Assembly: GCA_035574915.1 (NCBI GenBank)
Contig: DATLYJ010000105.1
Coordinates: forward strand, 1 to 51,179
DNA from: Dehalococcoidia bacterium
GTDB lineage: Bacteria; Chloroflexota; Dehalococcoidia; DSTF01; WHTK01
Direction: 5' to 3'
Length of the DNA stretch: 51,179 bases
Part shown: in pieces, positions 8,519-16,206 of the stretch
Numbering within the stretch: position 1 is the first letter of the stretch
Layout of the letters: each line of letters begins with the position of its first letter
Notes under the pieces: generated by a model
Told to the model about the DNA's origin: nothing
Database searches by the model: none
The model's input: only the letters and a program-made list of their open reading frames with translations
Program-made: the position numbers and the translations under genes

Positions 8519-8806
8519 GTGACCTACGTAATCACCGAGCCCTGCATCGGCACCAAAGACCGCTCTTGCGTCGACGTCTGCCCGGTCGACTGCATACATG
8601 ATGACGGCGACGAGGACCAGTGCCTCTATATCGACCCGGACGAGTGCATTGACTGCGGCGCCTGCGAGCCCGCCTGCCCGGTGACCGCGATCTTCGCCGA
8701 GGACGACGTGCCCGAGGACCAGAAGGTGTGGATCGAGATCAACGCCCTCTGGTACAAGGACAAGGCGGCCGCGCGCGCCAAGGTTGCGGCCATCCATCCG
8801 GCATAG
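8519..8806 (+). CDS. fdxA: Seven-iron ferredoxin (3Fe-4S / 4Fe-4S)
   Basis: This 95-residue ferredoxin starts at GTG 8519, 5 nt after an AAGGAGAA ribosome-binding site. Its cysteines follow the Azotobacter FdI pattern. C9, C17 and C53 fit the 3Fe-4S cluster; C21, C43, C46 and C49 fit the 4Fe-4S cluster; C25 is the usual free cysteine. An additional C35 lies between the cluster motifs. The C-terminal tail after residue 60 is acidic then helical, as in the actinobacterial/Chloroflexi FdxA type. It is a soluble low-potential electron carrier. Possible partners in this window are the sulfite/nitrite reductase and the P450, but nothing in the sequence ties them together. It is monocistronic, with terminators on both sides. 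Confidence 0.95.
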   Translation: MTYVITEPCIGTKDRSCVDVCPVDCIHDDGDEDQCLYIDPDECIDCGACEPACPVTAIFAEDDVPEDQKVWIEINALWYKDKAAARAKVAAIHPA

Positions 8807-8827
8807 CCGTCCCAGCCCTGGCACTTC

Positions 8828-8858
8828 CGGCGGCGTCTGAAGGCAGGCGCCGCCGTTT
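8828..8858 (+). terminator. Intrinsic terminator after the ferredoxin gene
   Basis: CGGCGGCG (8828-8835) pairs perfectly with CGCCGCCG (8848-8855), followed by TTT. It lies 21 nt after the ferredoxin stop codon. Confidence 0.7.
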
Positions 8859-8895
8859 GGCGTTCGCGTAGAATGCCGCACGGGAGGTACGCGGA

Positions 8896-9867
8896 ATGCT
8901 TCAGACTCCCGTGTGCGACCTTCTGGGCATTAGCGTCCCGATCATCTCAGCCCCTTTCGGACCCTGGGATTCGGTTGACCTTGCGGCCGCGGTCTGCGAG
9001 GCCGGCGGCATCGGCAGCCTCGGGACCGCAACCCGCACCGCGGACGAATTGCGGGAGCAGTGGCGGCGGCTGCGCGCGCTCACGGCGAGGCCGTTCATCG
9101 TCAATCACACGGGACGTCCCTTCAGCCCCGAGGCTTTCGACGCGACGCTGACGGAGCGGTCGAAGGCGATCTCGTTTCATATGGGCGTGCCTGCAGAGCT
9201 GGTCCGGCGCGCCCATGACCACGGCATCCTCTGGCTGCAGACCGTCGGTGACCTCGAGTCGGCTGAGCAGGCCCTCGAAGCGGGCGCCGACGCGCTCATC
9301 GCCCAGGGCGGAGAGGCCGGAGGCAACTCCGGCTGGGTTGCGACGACGGTGCTCGTTCCCGCGGTGGTCGACCTCGCCGGCGACGTACCGGTCATCGCCT
9401 CCGGCGGCATCGCTGACGGCCGAGGCATCGCCGCCGCGATTGCCCTCGGCGCCCAGGGCGTGCAACTCGGCACGCGGTTCCTTGCCACGCCTGAGATGCG
9501 CATCGACGAATCCTGGAAGCAGCGCATAGTCGCGGAGGGCGCGCTCTCGGCGGTGAAGGTGGAAAACGCCGAGCGGGTCATGCCGCCCTTCAACCTGCCC
9601 CAGATCGGCCCGAAGGCGGCGCCACGGGCGCTCGAAACCGATTTCATCCGGCAGCTCCGCGACGCGCCGGAGTCCTTCGACCCGCGGGAGGTCGGCCCGA
9701 TGATCGTGGCCGCGGTGCGCGCTGGCGGCGGCCACGACCTCATGCCGTTCACGGGGCAGTCTGTCGAGCTTGTGCGAGACATCGTGCCGGCGGGAGAGCT
9801 CGTGCGGCGGCTGGTGCGAGAGGCGGAAGACGCGCTGCGCGCAGCGCAGGGGGCGATACGCGCTTGA
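8896..9867 (+). CDS. Nitronate monooxygenase / 2-nitropropane dioxygenase family FMN enzyme
   Basis: This 323-residue TIM-barrel flavoprotein starts at ATG 8896, preceded by GGGAGGT. Family landmarks are the N-terminal SAPFGPW segment and the glycine-rich QGGEAGGNSG. The FMN-phosphate region is ASGGIADGRG, continuing into GAQGVQLGTRFLATPE. These enzymes oxidise alkyl nitronates (for example propionate-3-nitronate), and related members act as enoyl reductases such as FabK. The length and motifs fit either branch, but the absence of fatty-acid-synthesis neighbours favours a nitronate monooxygenase-like role. It is flanked by the ferredoxin terminator and the DinB gene. Confidence 0.88.
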   Translation: MLQTPVCDLLGISVPIISAPFGPWDSVDLAAAVCEAGGIGSLGTATRTADELREQWRRLRALTARPFIVNHTGRPFSPEAFDATLTERSKAISFHMGVPAELVRRAHDHGILWLQTVGDLESAEQALEAGADALIAQGGEAGGNSGWVATTVLVPAVVDLAGDVPVIASGGIADGRGIAAAIALGAQGVQLGTRFLATPEMRIDESWKQRIVAEGALSAVKVENAERVMPPFNLPQIGPKAAPRALETDFIRQLRDAPESFDPREVGPMIVAAVRAGGGHDLMPFTGQSVELVRDIVPAGELVRRLVREAEDALRAAQGAIRA

Positions 9868-10004
9868 CCCTGGCGGTCTGCCGGCCATCCGCCGGGGACG
9901 CCAAGCGGCGAACACGCCATCGCTTCAGGCTGCGCACCGTCTGCCAGTCTTAAAGGGTGACGCCCGGCCGGCCGCGGTCCGTCCACCCAGCCCGAGGAGG
10001 AGCG

Positions 10005-10518
10005 ATGCTTAGCTCCGTCGACGTCATCAGTTCTCTGGTCGAGTACGCCTACTGGGCCCGCGACCGCATTCTCGATGCAGCCAGACTGCTTTCGGCGGAG
10101 GAGTACCGGGCCCCGGCTGGGCTCGACCATGGGAGCATCGGCGAGACGCTTGCGCACACGTTCGCCGCGGAACGACTGTGGCGGCTGCGCCTGGAGTGCG
10201 CAGGCGACGCGCTGCTCCCAGACCAGACAGGCGCGGACAGCGTAGAGGCGCTGCAGGCAATGTGAAAAAGCGGAGGAGCGGGCGCTGCGCGCCCTCCTGG
10301 AGAGGGCAACGGACGCAACCCTGGAGCGGCGGTCCGAGTACGTGACGGGCCAGGGCGTCCCGCGCTCAGAGCCGAAGTGGCAGGTGCTGCTTCAGCTCGC
10401 CAACCACGGTACGCAGCATCGCAGCGAAGTCGCGCTCGTGCTGACGCGGCTTGGGCATTCGCCGGGGCTTCAGGACTTCATCGCGTTCTTGCGGGAGCGG
10501 GAAGGGACCGGCGTCTAG
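10005..10518 (+). pseudogene. DinB/YfiT-family protein with a single-base frameshift
   Basis: The frame starts at ATG 10005 behind a strong GAGGAGGAG site. It reads 86 residues of a DinB-fold helical bundle (VEYAYWARDRILDAA, then LDHGSIGETLAHTFAAERLW) and stops at TGA 10263. Homology continues in the +1 frame to TAG 10516-10518 (KWQVLLQLANHGTQHRSEV), giving the second conserved His region of the metal site. Inserting one G near 10262-10264 restores a continuous reading that includes the family-typical Trp (LQAMWEKAEER). DinB proteins bind a divalent metal with three histidines and often act as thiol-dependent S-transferases. This is a genuine inactivation or a one-base assembly error. The gene converges with the phosphoesterase, whose stop overlaps in the palindromic CTAG. 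Confidence 0.85.
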
Positions 10519-11258
10519 CCCTCGTCCGGCAAGAGGGGGATGCGCTCCATCGCGAAACCGAGGTCGGGGTCGAGGGCGACCAGGAGGCAGGCGCCGGCAT
10601 AGCTGTAGGGCACGGGGGCCCCGGAGTACACGGCGCGCATGCTGCCTTGCGTGACGTCGGCGTGACGGTCCCAGTGCCCGAGGGCCAGGTAGTCCCACTC
10701 TGCCTGCGCCAGTTCGCTCTGAGAGATGGGACCCCAGCGGCGCTCCCAGCGCGTGTCCTCCATGAAGTGCCCGTGCGCGATTGCGATGTGCCAGAAGTCG
10801 CCGCTTCGCGGCGGCATGCCCTCGAGGGGACGGTAGTATGGGTCACGCTCCGTCGCCGCGCGGCCCCAGACGACGGTCTGCAGATCTTCGAAGAGCAGCC
10901 GCTCGCCGCCGACGTCCTTGATCACGTGCACGTGGTCGCCTGCGGCCCGGAAGTCGACGCGGTGGTAGACCGAGCCGGGGTCGGCGCAGTCGTGGTTGCC
11001 GGGGCAGATCACCACCGGCCGCCCAACGCGCGCCAGCTGCTCCAGGGCGAAGTCCGTGGACACGGCGCTCGCGCGGTTGGAGTCGAAAAAGTCGCCGGCG
11101 ATGAGCAGCAAGTCGACGTCGAGGTCGATCGCCGCATCGACCACGCGCCGGAAGGCGGCGAAGTGCTGCGAGGTGAGGTGACGGCCGTCGCGGTAGGGCA
11201 TGTCGCCGTCGAGGTGGCAGTCGGAGGTGTGCAGGAGGCGGAGTGGGCGGTCAGGCAT
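10515..11258 (-). CDS. Metallophosphoesterase of the SbcD/Mre11-like type
   Basis: This is a 247-residue calcineurin-like phosphoesterase with the full metal-ligand series: DCHLDG near residue 13, GDFFD, GNHDC, then HGHF and GHWDRH. It lacks the C-terminal capping region of true SbcD/Mre11 and no SbcC-like ATPase is near. It may be a stand-alone phosphodiesterase or DNA-repair exonuclease-like enzyme. Expression is probably coupled to the toxin-antitoxin pair, whose last stop lies 18 nt upstream. Substrate not assigned. Confidence 0.85.
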   Translation of the reverse strand: MPDRPLRLLHTSDCHLDGDMPYRDGRHLTSQHFAAFRRVVDAAIDLDVDLLLIAGDFFDSNRASAVSTDFALEQLARVGRPVVICPGNHDCADPGSVYHRVDFRAAGDHVHVIKDVGGERLLFEDLQTVVWGRAATERDPYYRPLEGMPPRSGDFWHIAIAHGHFMEDTRWERRWGPISQSELAQAEWDYLALGHWDRHADVTQGSMRAVYSGAPVPYSYAGACLLVALDPDLGFAMERIPLLPDEG

Positions 11259-11276
11259 CAGGACGCGGGCTGTGAG

Positions 11277-11537
11277 TCAACGGTACGCATCTCGGCGGTG
11301 CCGGATGCGGTAGACGGTGACCACGCCCGCTCCCGCATCCAGCTCATAGATGACACGATAGTCGCCCACTCTGAGCCGAAAGAGGTCATTTTCACCGGCC
11401 AGCTTAAGAGATTGGCGCGGAAATGGGTCTTCGGCGAGTTTCGAAACGGCGGCGACAATGCGGGAAATGTCGCGCGGGGCGATCCGGCGAAGCTCGCGCT
11501 CCGCGGCGGAGTCATACTCGACTCTTAAGGAGGCCAT
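11277..11537 (-). CDS. RelE/ParE-family toxin
   Basis: An 86-residue protein with the RelE superfamily outline: N-terminal beta strand (LRVEYDSAAERELRRI), two helices, then the C-terminal beta sheet with FRLRVGDYRVIYELD and a final basic IRHRRDAYR. The catalytic-type tail residues (Arg, Tyr) are present, suggesting an active ribosome-dependent mRNA interferase; ParE-type gyrase inhibition cannot be excluded. Its start overlaps the antitoxin's last codons by 26 nt, the standard toxin-antitoxin coupling. Confidence 0.9.
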   Translation of the reverse strand: MASLRVEYDSAAERELRRIAPRDISRIVAAVSKLAEDPFPRQSLKLAGENDLFRLRVGDYRVIYELDAGAGVVTVYRIRHRRDAYR

Positions 11538-11703
11538 CGGCGCGGAGTCTGCGCTTGACCTCGTCCTCGCTCAACTTCGGGTTGTCTCGGCGAGCAGCAA
11601 CTGCCCTGAGATCATCCAAGTCCTCGAGGAGCTTCTCATACTCCTTGATAGGGATGAGCACAGCCGTTTTGCGACCCCGTTCGTCCATCACGTATTGCTT
11701 CAT
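11512..11703 (-). CDS. Phd/YefM-like antitoxin
   Basis: A 63-residue protein: short N-terminal beta/helix DNA-binding part (MKQYVMDERGRKTAVLIPI, then KEYEKLLEDLDDL) followed by a charged, likely disordered toxin-binding tail. It precedes and overlaps the RelE-like gene, which fixes its role. Only 12 nt separate it from the glycyl-tRNA synthetase stop, and no terminator is visible between them. Read-through from glyS is therefore plausible. A nearer promoter or autoregulatory palindrome is not evident. Confidence 0.85.
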   Translation of the reverse strand: MKQYVMDERGRKTAVLIPIKEYEKLLEDLDDLRAVAARRDNPKLSEDEVKRRLRADGLLKSRV

Positions 11704-11715
11704 GACGGTTCTATC

Positions 11716-13038
11716 CTACACCGGGCCGAGCTTCTCCCGGAGCACCTCGACCAGCTCCTCGATGCGGACGCGGGTCTGCTCCATGGAGTCGCGCTCGCGG
11801 ATGGTGACGGCGTGGTCTTCGAGCGAGTCGAAGTCGATGGTCACGCAGAAGGGCGTGCCGATCTCGTCCTGGCGGCGGTAGCGGCGGCCGATGGACTGGG
11901 CGTCATCTAACTGGGTCATGAAGTGCGGCCGCAGGAGGGCCGCCACCTCCCTCGCGAGAGGCGATAGCTTTTCGTTGCGCGACAACGGCAGGATGGCCAC
12001 CTTGATCGGCGCGATGGCGGGGTGGAGGTGGAGCACCGTGCGCTTCTCGCCTCGCACCTCCTCCTCATCGTAGGCGTCGTAGAGGAACACCAGGAATGTG
12101 CGCTCCACGCCCACGGCGGGCTCGATGACGTACGGGACGATGTGCTCGTTCGTCTCCTCGTCGAAGTAGGTGAGGCTCTTGCCGCTGACCTTCGCGTGCG
12201 CCTTGAGGTCGAAGTCGGTGCGGTTGGCGATGCCTTCTAGTTCGGACCAGCCCATCGGGAACAGGTACTCGATGTCGTAGGTGCCCTTCGAGTAGTGTGA
12301 CAGCTCGTCCTTCTCGTGGGCGCGGACGCGCAGGTGGTCGCCGCGTACGCCCAGACGCTTGAACCAGTCGAGGCGCTCCTTGACCCAGTGGTCGTGCCAG
12401 TACTCGTCGGTACCGGGCTTTACGAAGAACTCCATCTCCATCTGCTCGAACTCGCGGTCGCGGAAGATGAAGTGGCCGGGGGTGATCTCGTTGCGGAAGG
12501 AGCGGCCCTGCTGGGCGATGCCAAAGGGCAGCTTCTTGCGCATCGAAGTCAAGACGTTCTCGAAGTTCACGAACATCGCCTGCGCCGTCTCCGGGCGCAG
12601 GTAGGCCAGGCTGGCCTCATCCTCGACAGGGCCGACGAAGGTCTTGAACATGAGGTTGAAGGGGCGCGCCTCCGTGAATTGGCCCCTGGCGCCGCACTCC
12701 GGGCAGACGTCGCCTTCGAGGTGGTCGGCCCGGAAGCGCTTCTTGCAGTTCCGGCAGTCGACCATAGGGTCGGTGAAGGTGGCGACGTGGCCGCTGGCCT
12801 CCCAGACCTTCGGGTTCATGATGATGGCGGCGTCGATGCCGACGACGTCGTCGCGCTCCTGGACCATGGCCTTCCACCAGGCTCGCTTGATGTTGTTTTT
12901 CATCTCGACGCCAAGCGGCCCAAAGTCCCAGAAGCCGCCGATGCCGCCGTAAATCTCGCTGCCGGGGAAGATGAAGCCGCGCCGCTTGCACAGCGACACG
13001 AGGGTATCGAACTGAAGCTCCGCCCGTTCCTGGCTCAT
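11716..13038 (-). CDS. glyS: Glycyl-tRNA synthetase (alpha2 type)
   Basis: This class II synthetase has 440 residues and charges tRNA-Gly in the cytoplasm. Landmarks are the N-terminal [16 protein letters not shown] segment and a zinc-knuckle insertion (CRNCKKRF, then CPECG) near residues 90-115. The motif 2 region [19 protein letters not shown] and motif 3 ([10 protein letters not shown]) follow, with an anticodon-binding domain after residue ~335. I chose ATG 13038 because GGAG lies 8 nt upstream; a GTG at 13059 is an alternative with a weaker site. The leader at 13092-13140 looks like an attenuator. The toxin-antitoxin pair and phosphoesterase follow on the same strand. Confidence 0.97.
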   Translation of the reverse strand: MSQERAELQFDTLVSLCKRRGFIFPGSEIYGGIGGFWDFGPLGVEMKNNIKRAWWKAMVQERDDVVGIDAAIIMNPKVWEASGHVATFTDPMVDCRNCKKRFRADHLEGDVCPECGARGQFTEARPFNLMFKTFVGPVEDEASLAYLRPETAQAMFVNFENVLTSMRKKLPFGIAQQGRSFRNEITPGHFIFRDREFEQMEMEFFVKPGTDEYWHDHWVKERLDWFKRLGVRGDHLRVRAHEKDELSHYSKGTYDIEYLFPMGWSELEGIANRTDFDLKAHAKVSGKSLTYFDEETNEHIVPYVIEPAVGVERTFLVFLYDAYDEEEVRGEKRTVLHLHPAIAPIKVAILPLSRNEKLSPLAREVAALLRPHFMTQLDDAQSIGRRYRRQDEIGTPFCVTIDFDSLEDHAVTIRERDSMEQTRVRIEELVEVLREKLGPV

Positions 13039-13091
13039 GTCCTGTTCTCCGATCGACACTCTCTCGCGAGAAGAATGGTGATGAGGGTATG

Positions 13092-13140
13092 AAAAAGCCC
13101 CGGACCGAGGTCTCGGGGCGCGTGGTGAGCCAGACCTCGG
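13092..13140 (-). promoter_or_regulatory. Attenuator leader of glyS, possibly a divergent T-box
   Basis: Read on the minus strand, a strong terminator stem (GCCCCG pairing with CGGGGC, A bulge, inner GAC/GTC) is followed by TTTTT at 13092-13096. Its 5' half and loop are shared with a perfect 9-bp alternative stem, CCGAGGTCT (13140-13132) with AGACCTCGG (13113-13105). The two folds exclude each other. Between the alternative arms lies TGGCTCACCACGCG, which loosely recalls the T-box antiterminator bulge (TGGNACCNCG) but has extra bases. Aminoacyl-tRNA synthetase genes are common T-box targets. Attenuation is well supported; tRNA sensing is a hypothesis. Confidence 0.6.
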
Positions 13141-13251
13141 CTGTCCCTAGGTCTGTCCTCCTCCGGCGCGCGCGTCGCGGGGCGTCTTCATGACGGTTCA
13201 ACGCTACGGGACGGCCAGGGCACTGTCAACCGCAACCTTGGCGCCGCCATA

Positions 13252-13611
13252 ATGGCGGTGATGAACGGCAGCTCCGCGTCCTCGAACGGCGGCCGGCGCC
13301 CCGACCTCTCGCTGAGCCGCGCGGCCGCGGACTGGCTCAAGGCGAGGCTTTCGCCGGAGCGGGCCCGCACCATCGTCCTCCGTCTCGAGTTCCACGTGCG
13401 TGACGGCCAGCCGGTGCACGCCCTGATCCCCGGGGACCGCACTCGCCCCAGCGACCACGTCTTCCACCTTCAGGGCATCACCTTCGTGATCGACCCCAAG
13501 ACCTTCGAGCTGGTACGCGGTTCGGAGATCGACGTGGAGGAGGACGGTATCTCCGTCCTTAACCCGAACATCCAGGTCCGGGACGACGACGGGCCGGAAG
13601 CGGCAATCTGA
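13252..13611 (+). CDS. IscA/HesB-like fold protein without cluster-binding cysteines
   Basis: A protein of 119 residues. From about residue 17 it follows the A-type Fe-S carrier outline: LSRAAADWLKARL helix, then beta strands, then FVIDPKTFELVRGSEIDVE and VLNPNIQ. These last two align with the VDP...L.G..ID and NPN segments of IscA/ErpA. It contains no cysteine at all, so it cannot bind clusters the usual way. It may be a structural or regulatory relative (a cysteine-less subfamily exists in Gram-positives). Divergent from glyS and convergent, with directly abutting stop codons, to the 172-residue unknown protein. An alternative start is ATG 13261. Confidence 0.65.
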   Translation: MAVMNGSSASSNGGRRPDLSLSRAAADWLKARLSPERARTIVLRLEFHVRDGQPVHALIPGDRTRPSDHVFHLQGITFVIDPKTFELVRGSEIDVEEDGISVLNPNIQVRDDDGPEAAI

Positions 13612-14130
13612 TCAGCGGCCAAACGGCCACCAGCGGCGCCGGCGTGACGTGGCCGCTGGCGGCGTTGTGGCTGACTGCGCCTCTATCGCCGCGCGCCGCC
13701 CGAGCCCCAGTTCCCCCGACAGGCGGCGACGCAGCATCAGCATGCGCTCAGCGATGTCGTAAGCGTTCTCAGCGTCCTCGTCCACTTCCGGGAAAAGGTG
13801 GCGCAGAGTGCTGTCGAAGCCCGGTACTGTGCTGCGGCGTCCGGAGTCGGCCCGCAGCTCCAGCATGGGATACGCCTTCAACTCGGTCACCGAGCCGGCC
13901 ATCCCCGAGACCAGGCGTGTGACCTGGTCCGGGTTGAGCGAGATCGTCGCCACGGCCAACCTCAGTTGAGGCTGAAGCTCGCGCGCGACCTCCGCCAGGC
14001 CGTGCTCGACCGGCTGCTTGGTCATCGGGTCCAACTCCGACCCCGGCCGGCCGAGGTGGTAGGCAATGGCCAGGAATACGAGGCGGGCGTCCTCCTGGCG
14101 CAGGGAGAGGCTCACGCTTTCTGCTGGCAT
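13612..14130 (-). CDS. Unrecognised 172-residue protein
   Basis: Starts at ATG 14130. The N-terminal half looks alpha/beta (SLSLRQEDARLVFLAIAYHL, later LRLAVATISLNPDQVTRLV). It has a helical segment around residues 115-140 and a low-complexity basic C-terminus ending RRRRWWPFGR. No signal peptide, transmembrane segment or catalytic motif is evident. It follows the bS22-like gene on the same strand with a hairpin between them. I do not recognise a family. Confidence 0.6.
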   Translation of the reverse strand: MPAESVSLSLRQEDARLVFLAIAYHLGRPGSELDPMTKQPVEHGLAEVARELQPQLRLAVATISLNPDQVTRLVSGMAGSVTELKAYPMLELRADSGRRSTVPGFDSTLRHLFPEVDEDAENAYDIAERMLMLRRRLSGELGLGRRAAIEAQSATTPPAATSRRRRWWPFGR

Positions 14131-14142
14131 GAGAAGAGGATA

Positions 14143-14165
14143 CCGCCCGGCTCAAGGCCGGGCGG
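14143..14165 (-). terminator. Hairpin after the bS22-like gene
   Basis: CCGCCCGG (14143-14150) pairs perfectly with CCGGGCGG (14158-14165), loop of 7. On the minus strand it follows the bS22-like stop codon by a few bases, but the following T content is poor. It may act as a weak terminator or an RNA-stabilising end. Confidence 0.4.
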
Positions 14166-14170
14166 CGAGG

Positions 14171-14266
14171 CTACTTATGCATCCGTTGCCATCTGGTCTT
14201 TTTCCGCATCTTCCGGTACTTGTGCTTGCGGATCTTCTTGCGGCGCTTCTTGACGACGGACGACAT
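14171..14266 (-). CDS. Very small bS22-like / AURKAIP1-COX24-domain ribosomal protein
   Basis: A 31-residue protein starting at ATG 14266 behind GGGAGGGC. It opens MSSVVKKRRKKIRKHKYRKM and ends in a basic tail. The VxKKRRKK(M/I)xKHKxRK signature matches the AURKAIP1/COX24 domain and the small ribosomal protein bS22 of mycobacteria, which nestles in the 16S rRNA of the 30S subunit. More than half of its residues are Lys or Arg. An extended -10 (TGCTATACT on the minus strand, 14306-14314) supports independent transcription. The family role is ribosome-associated; a function in this organism is inferred. Confidence 0.88.
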   Translation of the reverse strand: MSSVVKKRRKKIRKHKYRKMRKKTRWQRMHK

Positions 14267-14305
14267 CAGCCCTCCCGGGTTTGATCTCACAATGTACGGG
14301 CAAAA

Positions 14306-14314
14306 GTATAGCAG
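14306..14314 (-). promoter_or_regulatory. Extended -10 promoter element of the bS22-like gene
   Basis: TGCTATACT on the minus strand lies about 40 nt upstream of the ATG at 14266. The TG extension compensates for the absence of a good -35 hexamer. Confidence 0.5.
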
Positions 14315-14338
14315 ACAGCTTCGCGCCGGCAGCCGGTG

Positions 14339-16105
14339 CTAACGGGCTACGTCGGCCCGCATCTCCCCGGCTTCAGCCTCGTGGTTGCCGAAGCGCCAGC
14401 CGCTGCCCAGCCGGTACGCGTTCTCGACGTACTGCTCCATCATGCGCTGGGCATTGAAGAAAGAGCCATTGAGCGCGATGGTGGAGCGCATCACCCGGCC
14501 GTAAGCCTGCGGCCGGTCGTAGAACAGCGGCAATATGACGTAGCGCAGCTTGTTATAGAGCGACCACGCTTCTGAGGCAGAGTCAGACTCGATGTCGGAC
14601 TCGTCCCCGATGGCCCAACCGGTGACGCCTTCGACCCAGCCCTCCACCCACCAGCCGTCAAGCACACTGAGGCTTGGTACGCCGTTAAGCGCCGCCTTCA
14701 TTCCGCTGGTGCCGGAGGCCTCCTGGGGCTTTTGCGGGTTGTTGAGCCACAAGTCCGTCCCGGAGCAGAGGAGCTTGCCCAGGGCCATATCGTGCTCCTC
14801 GAGGTACACGAACTGGATCTCCGGCTTCACGCTCGCGCCGCCCTCGAACACGCGACGGATGAGCGCCTGCCCCGCTTCGTCCCGAGGGTGGGCTTTGCCT
14901 CCGAAGACGAGCTGGATCGGCCCCACGTCCCGCGCGATTGCCTTCAGCCTGTCAGGGTCGGAGAAGAGCAGGGCCGCGCGTTTGTAGGTCGCTGCCCGGC
15001 GCGCAAAGCCGATGGTCATGGCCGTCGCGTCCAACACGACCCCGGTGCGTCGACGCACCTCGGCCAGCAGGGCCTGCTTGGCCCGCGCGTGCGCCTCCAT
15101 AATCTGCTCGACCGGGATGGCGACGGCGTAGCGCAGGTAGGCGTTGTCGCGACGCCACTCCGGCACCTCGCGGTCGAACAGGTCCTGGAAGGGCTGAGAC
15201 GTCCAGGTGGCGGCGTGGACGCCGTTGGTGATGGCGTGCACCCGGTAACCCGGGTACATGGCCTGCGAGACCTCGCCGTGACGCAGGGCGACGCCATTGA
15301 CATAACGAGAGAAGAACAGCGCCAGGAAGGTCATGTTCAGCGTACCGTCGTGCGCGAATGGGAGGCCCCTGAGAGCCGCGGCCCTGGCTTCCCCCAGGAC
15401 TTCCTCCACCAGCGTCATCGGGAAGCGGTCATGGCCGGCTGGCACGGGCGTGTGGGTGGTGAAGACGCACCGCGAGCGCACGGACTCGAAGTCGGCAGGG
15501 GAGGGCGTCTTGGAGCCCTGGCGCGCGAGCGCCGCCTCCAGGAGCGCCAGCGTGATGAGGGCGGAGTGGCCCTCATTCATGTGGTAGGTCTGGATGTCCC
15601 GGCAGCCCAGAGCCTCCAGCAGGGCGATGCCGCCGAAGCCGAGCAGGGCTTCCTGAGCAAGCCGGTAGCGCTCATCGCCGCCGTAGAGCTGGCCGGTGAG
15701 GGCCCGGTCGCGGGGGTCGTTCTGCGGCAGGGCGGCATCGAGGAAGAAGACGGGGACGGTGTGGCCGGACACTCCTTTGACTGTGTAACGCCACGGTCGC
15801 AGCGCTACCTGCCGGCCCTCCACCGTGACTTGCAGGAGAATATCGAGCGGCTCGAGGAACCGGGAAGGCTCCCAGGGATACGGCTCCTCTATTTGCTCGC
15901 CGGACGCCTCCAGGCGCTGGCGGAAGTACCCCTGGCGATGGAGCAGCGTGACCGCCACCATCGGCACACCCAGGTCGGCCGCGGCGCGCAGCGTGTCGCC
16001 GGCGAGCACACCCAGGCCGCCGCTATAGGTCGGCATGGCGGACTCGAGTCCGGCTTCCATCGAGAAGTAGGCGACGCGCGGCGGCGGGGACAGTCGCTCA
16101 AGCAT
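14339..16105 (-). CDS. glgP: Alpha-glucan phosphorylase (GT35)
   Basis: A 588-residue phosphorylase that releases glucose 1-phosphate from glycogen or maltodextrin. The N-terminal YFSMEAGLESAMPTYSGGLG and GVLAGDTLRAAADLG segments and the MNEGHSA motif are typical. The pyridoxal-phosphate lysine lies in GTSGMKAALNG near residue 470. The length fits the short bacterial/archaeal type that lacks the N-terminal allosteric region of the ~800-residue enzymes. No other glycogen gene is nearby. A 7-bp inverted repeat (16138-16144 with 16165-16171) lies just upstream, in the gap after the heme-b protein gene. Confidence 0.95.
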   Translation of the reverse strand: MLERLSPPPRVAYFSMEAGLESAMPTYSGGLGVLAGDTLRAAADLGVPMVAVTLLHRQGYFRQRLEASGEQIEEPYPWEPSRFLEPLDILLQVTVEGRQVALRPWRYTVKGVSGHTVPVFFLDAALPQNDPRDRALTGQLYGGDERYRLAQEALLGFGGIALLEALGCRDIQTYHMNEGHSALITLALLEAALARQGSKTPSPADFESVRSRCVFTTHTPVPAGHDRFPMTLVEEVLGEARAAALRGLPFAHDGTLNMTFLALFFSRYVNGVALRHGEVSQAMYPGYRVHAITNGVHAATWTSQPFQDLFDREVPEWRRDNAYLRYAVAIPVEQIMEAHARAKQALLAEVRRRTGVVLDATAMTIGFARRAATYKRAALLFSDPDRLKAIARDVGPIQLVFGGKAHPRDEAGQALIRRVFEGGASVKPEIQFVYLEEHDMALGKLLCSGTDLWLNNPQKPQEASGTSGMKAALNGVPSLSVLDGWWVEGWVEGVTGWAIGDESDIESDSASEAWSLYNKLRYVILPLFYDRPQAYGRVMRSTIALNGSFFNAQRMMEQYVENAYRLGSGWRFGNHEAEAGEMRADVAR

Positions 16106-16206
16106 GCGTGTTTATCGGCCTGATGGGGTTCTTTTCACCCTCCTATCGAGTGTGAGCATGCGACAGGAGGGGAGTATGACTCAAGCGGCACGTCTGGCTT
16201 CGCCGT

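Noticed and set aside
10260-10266. Reading the TGA in the first DinB gene as selenocysteine
   Set aside because: Read-through in the same frame gives no DinB homology; homology resumes only in the +1 frame, so this is a frameshift.
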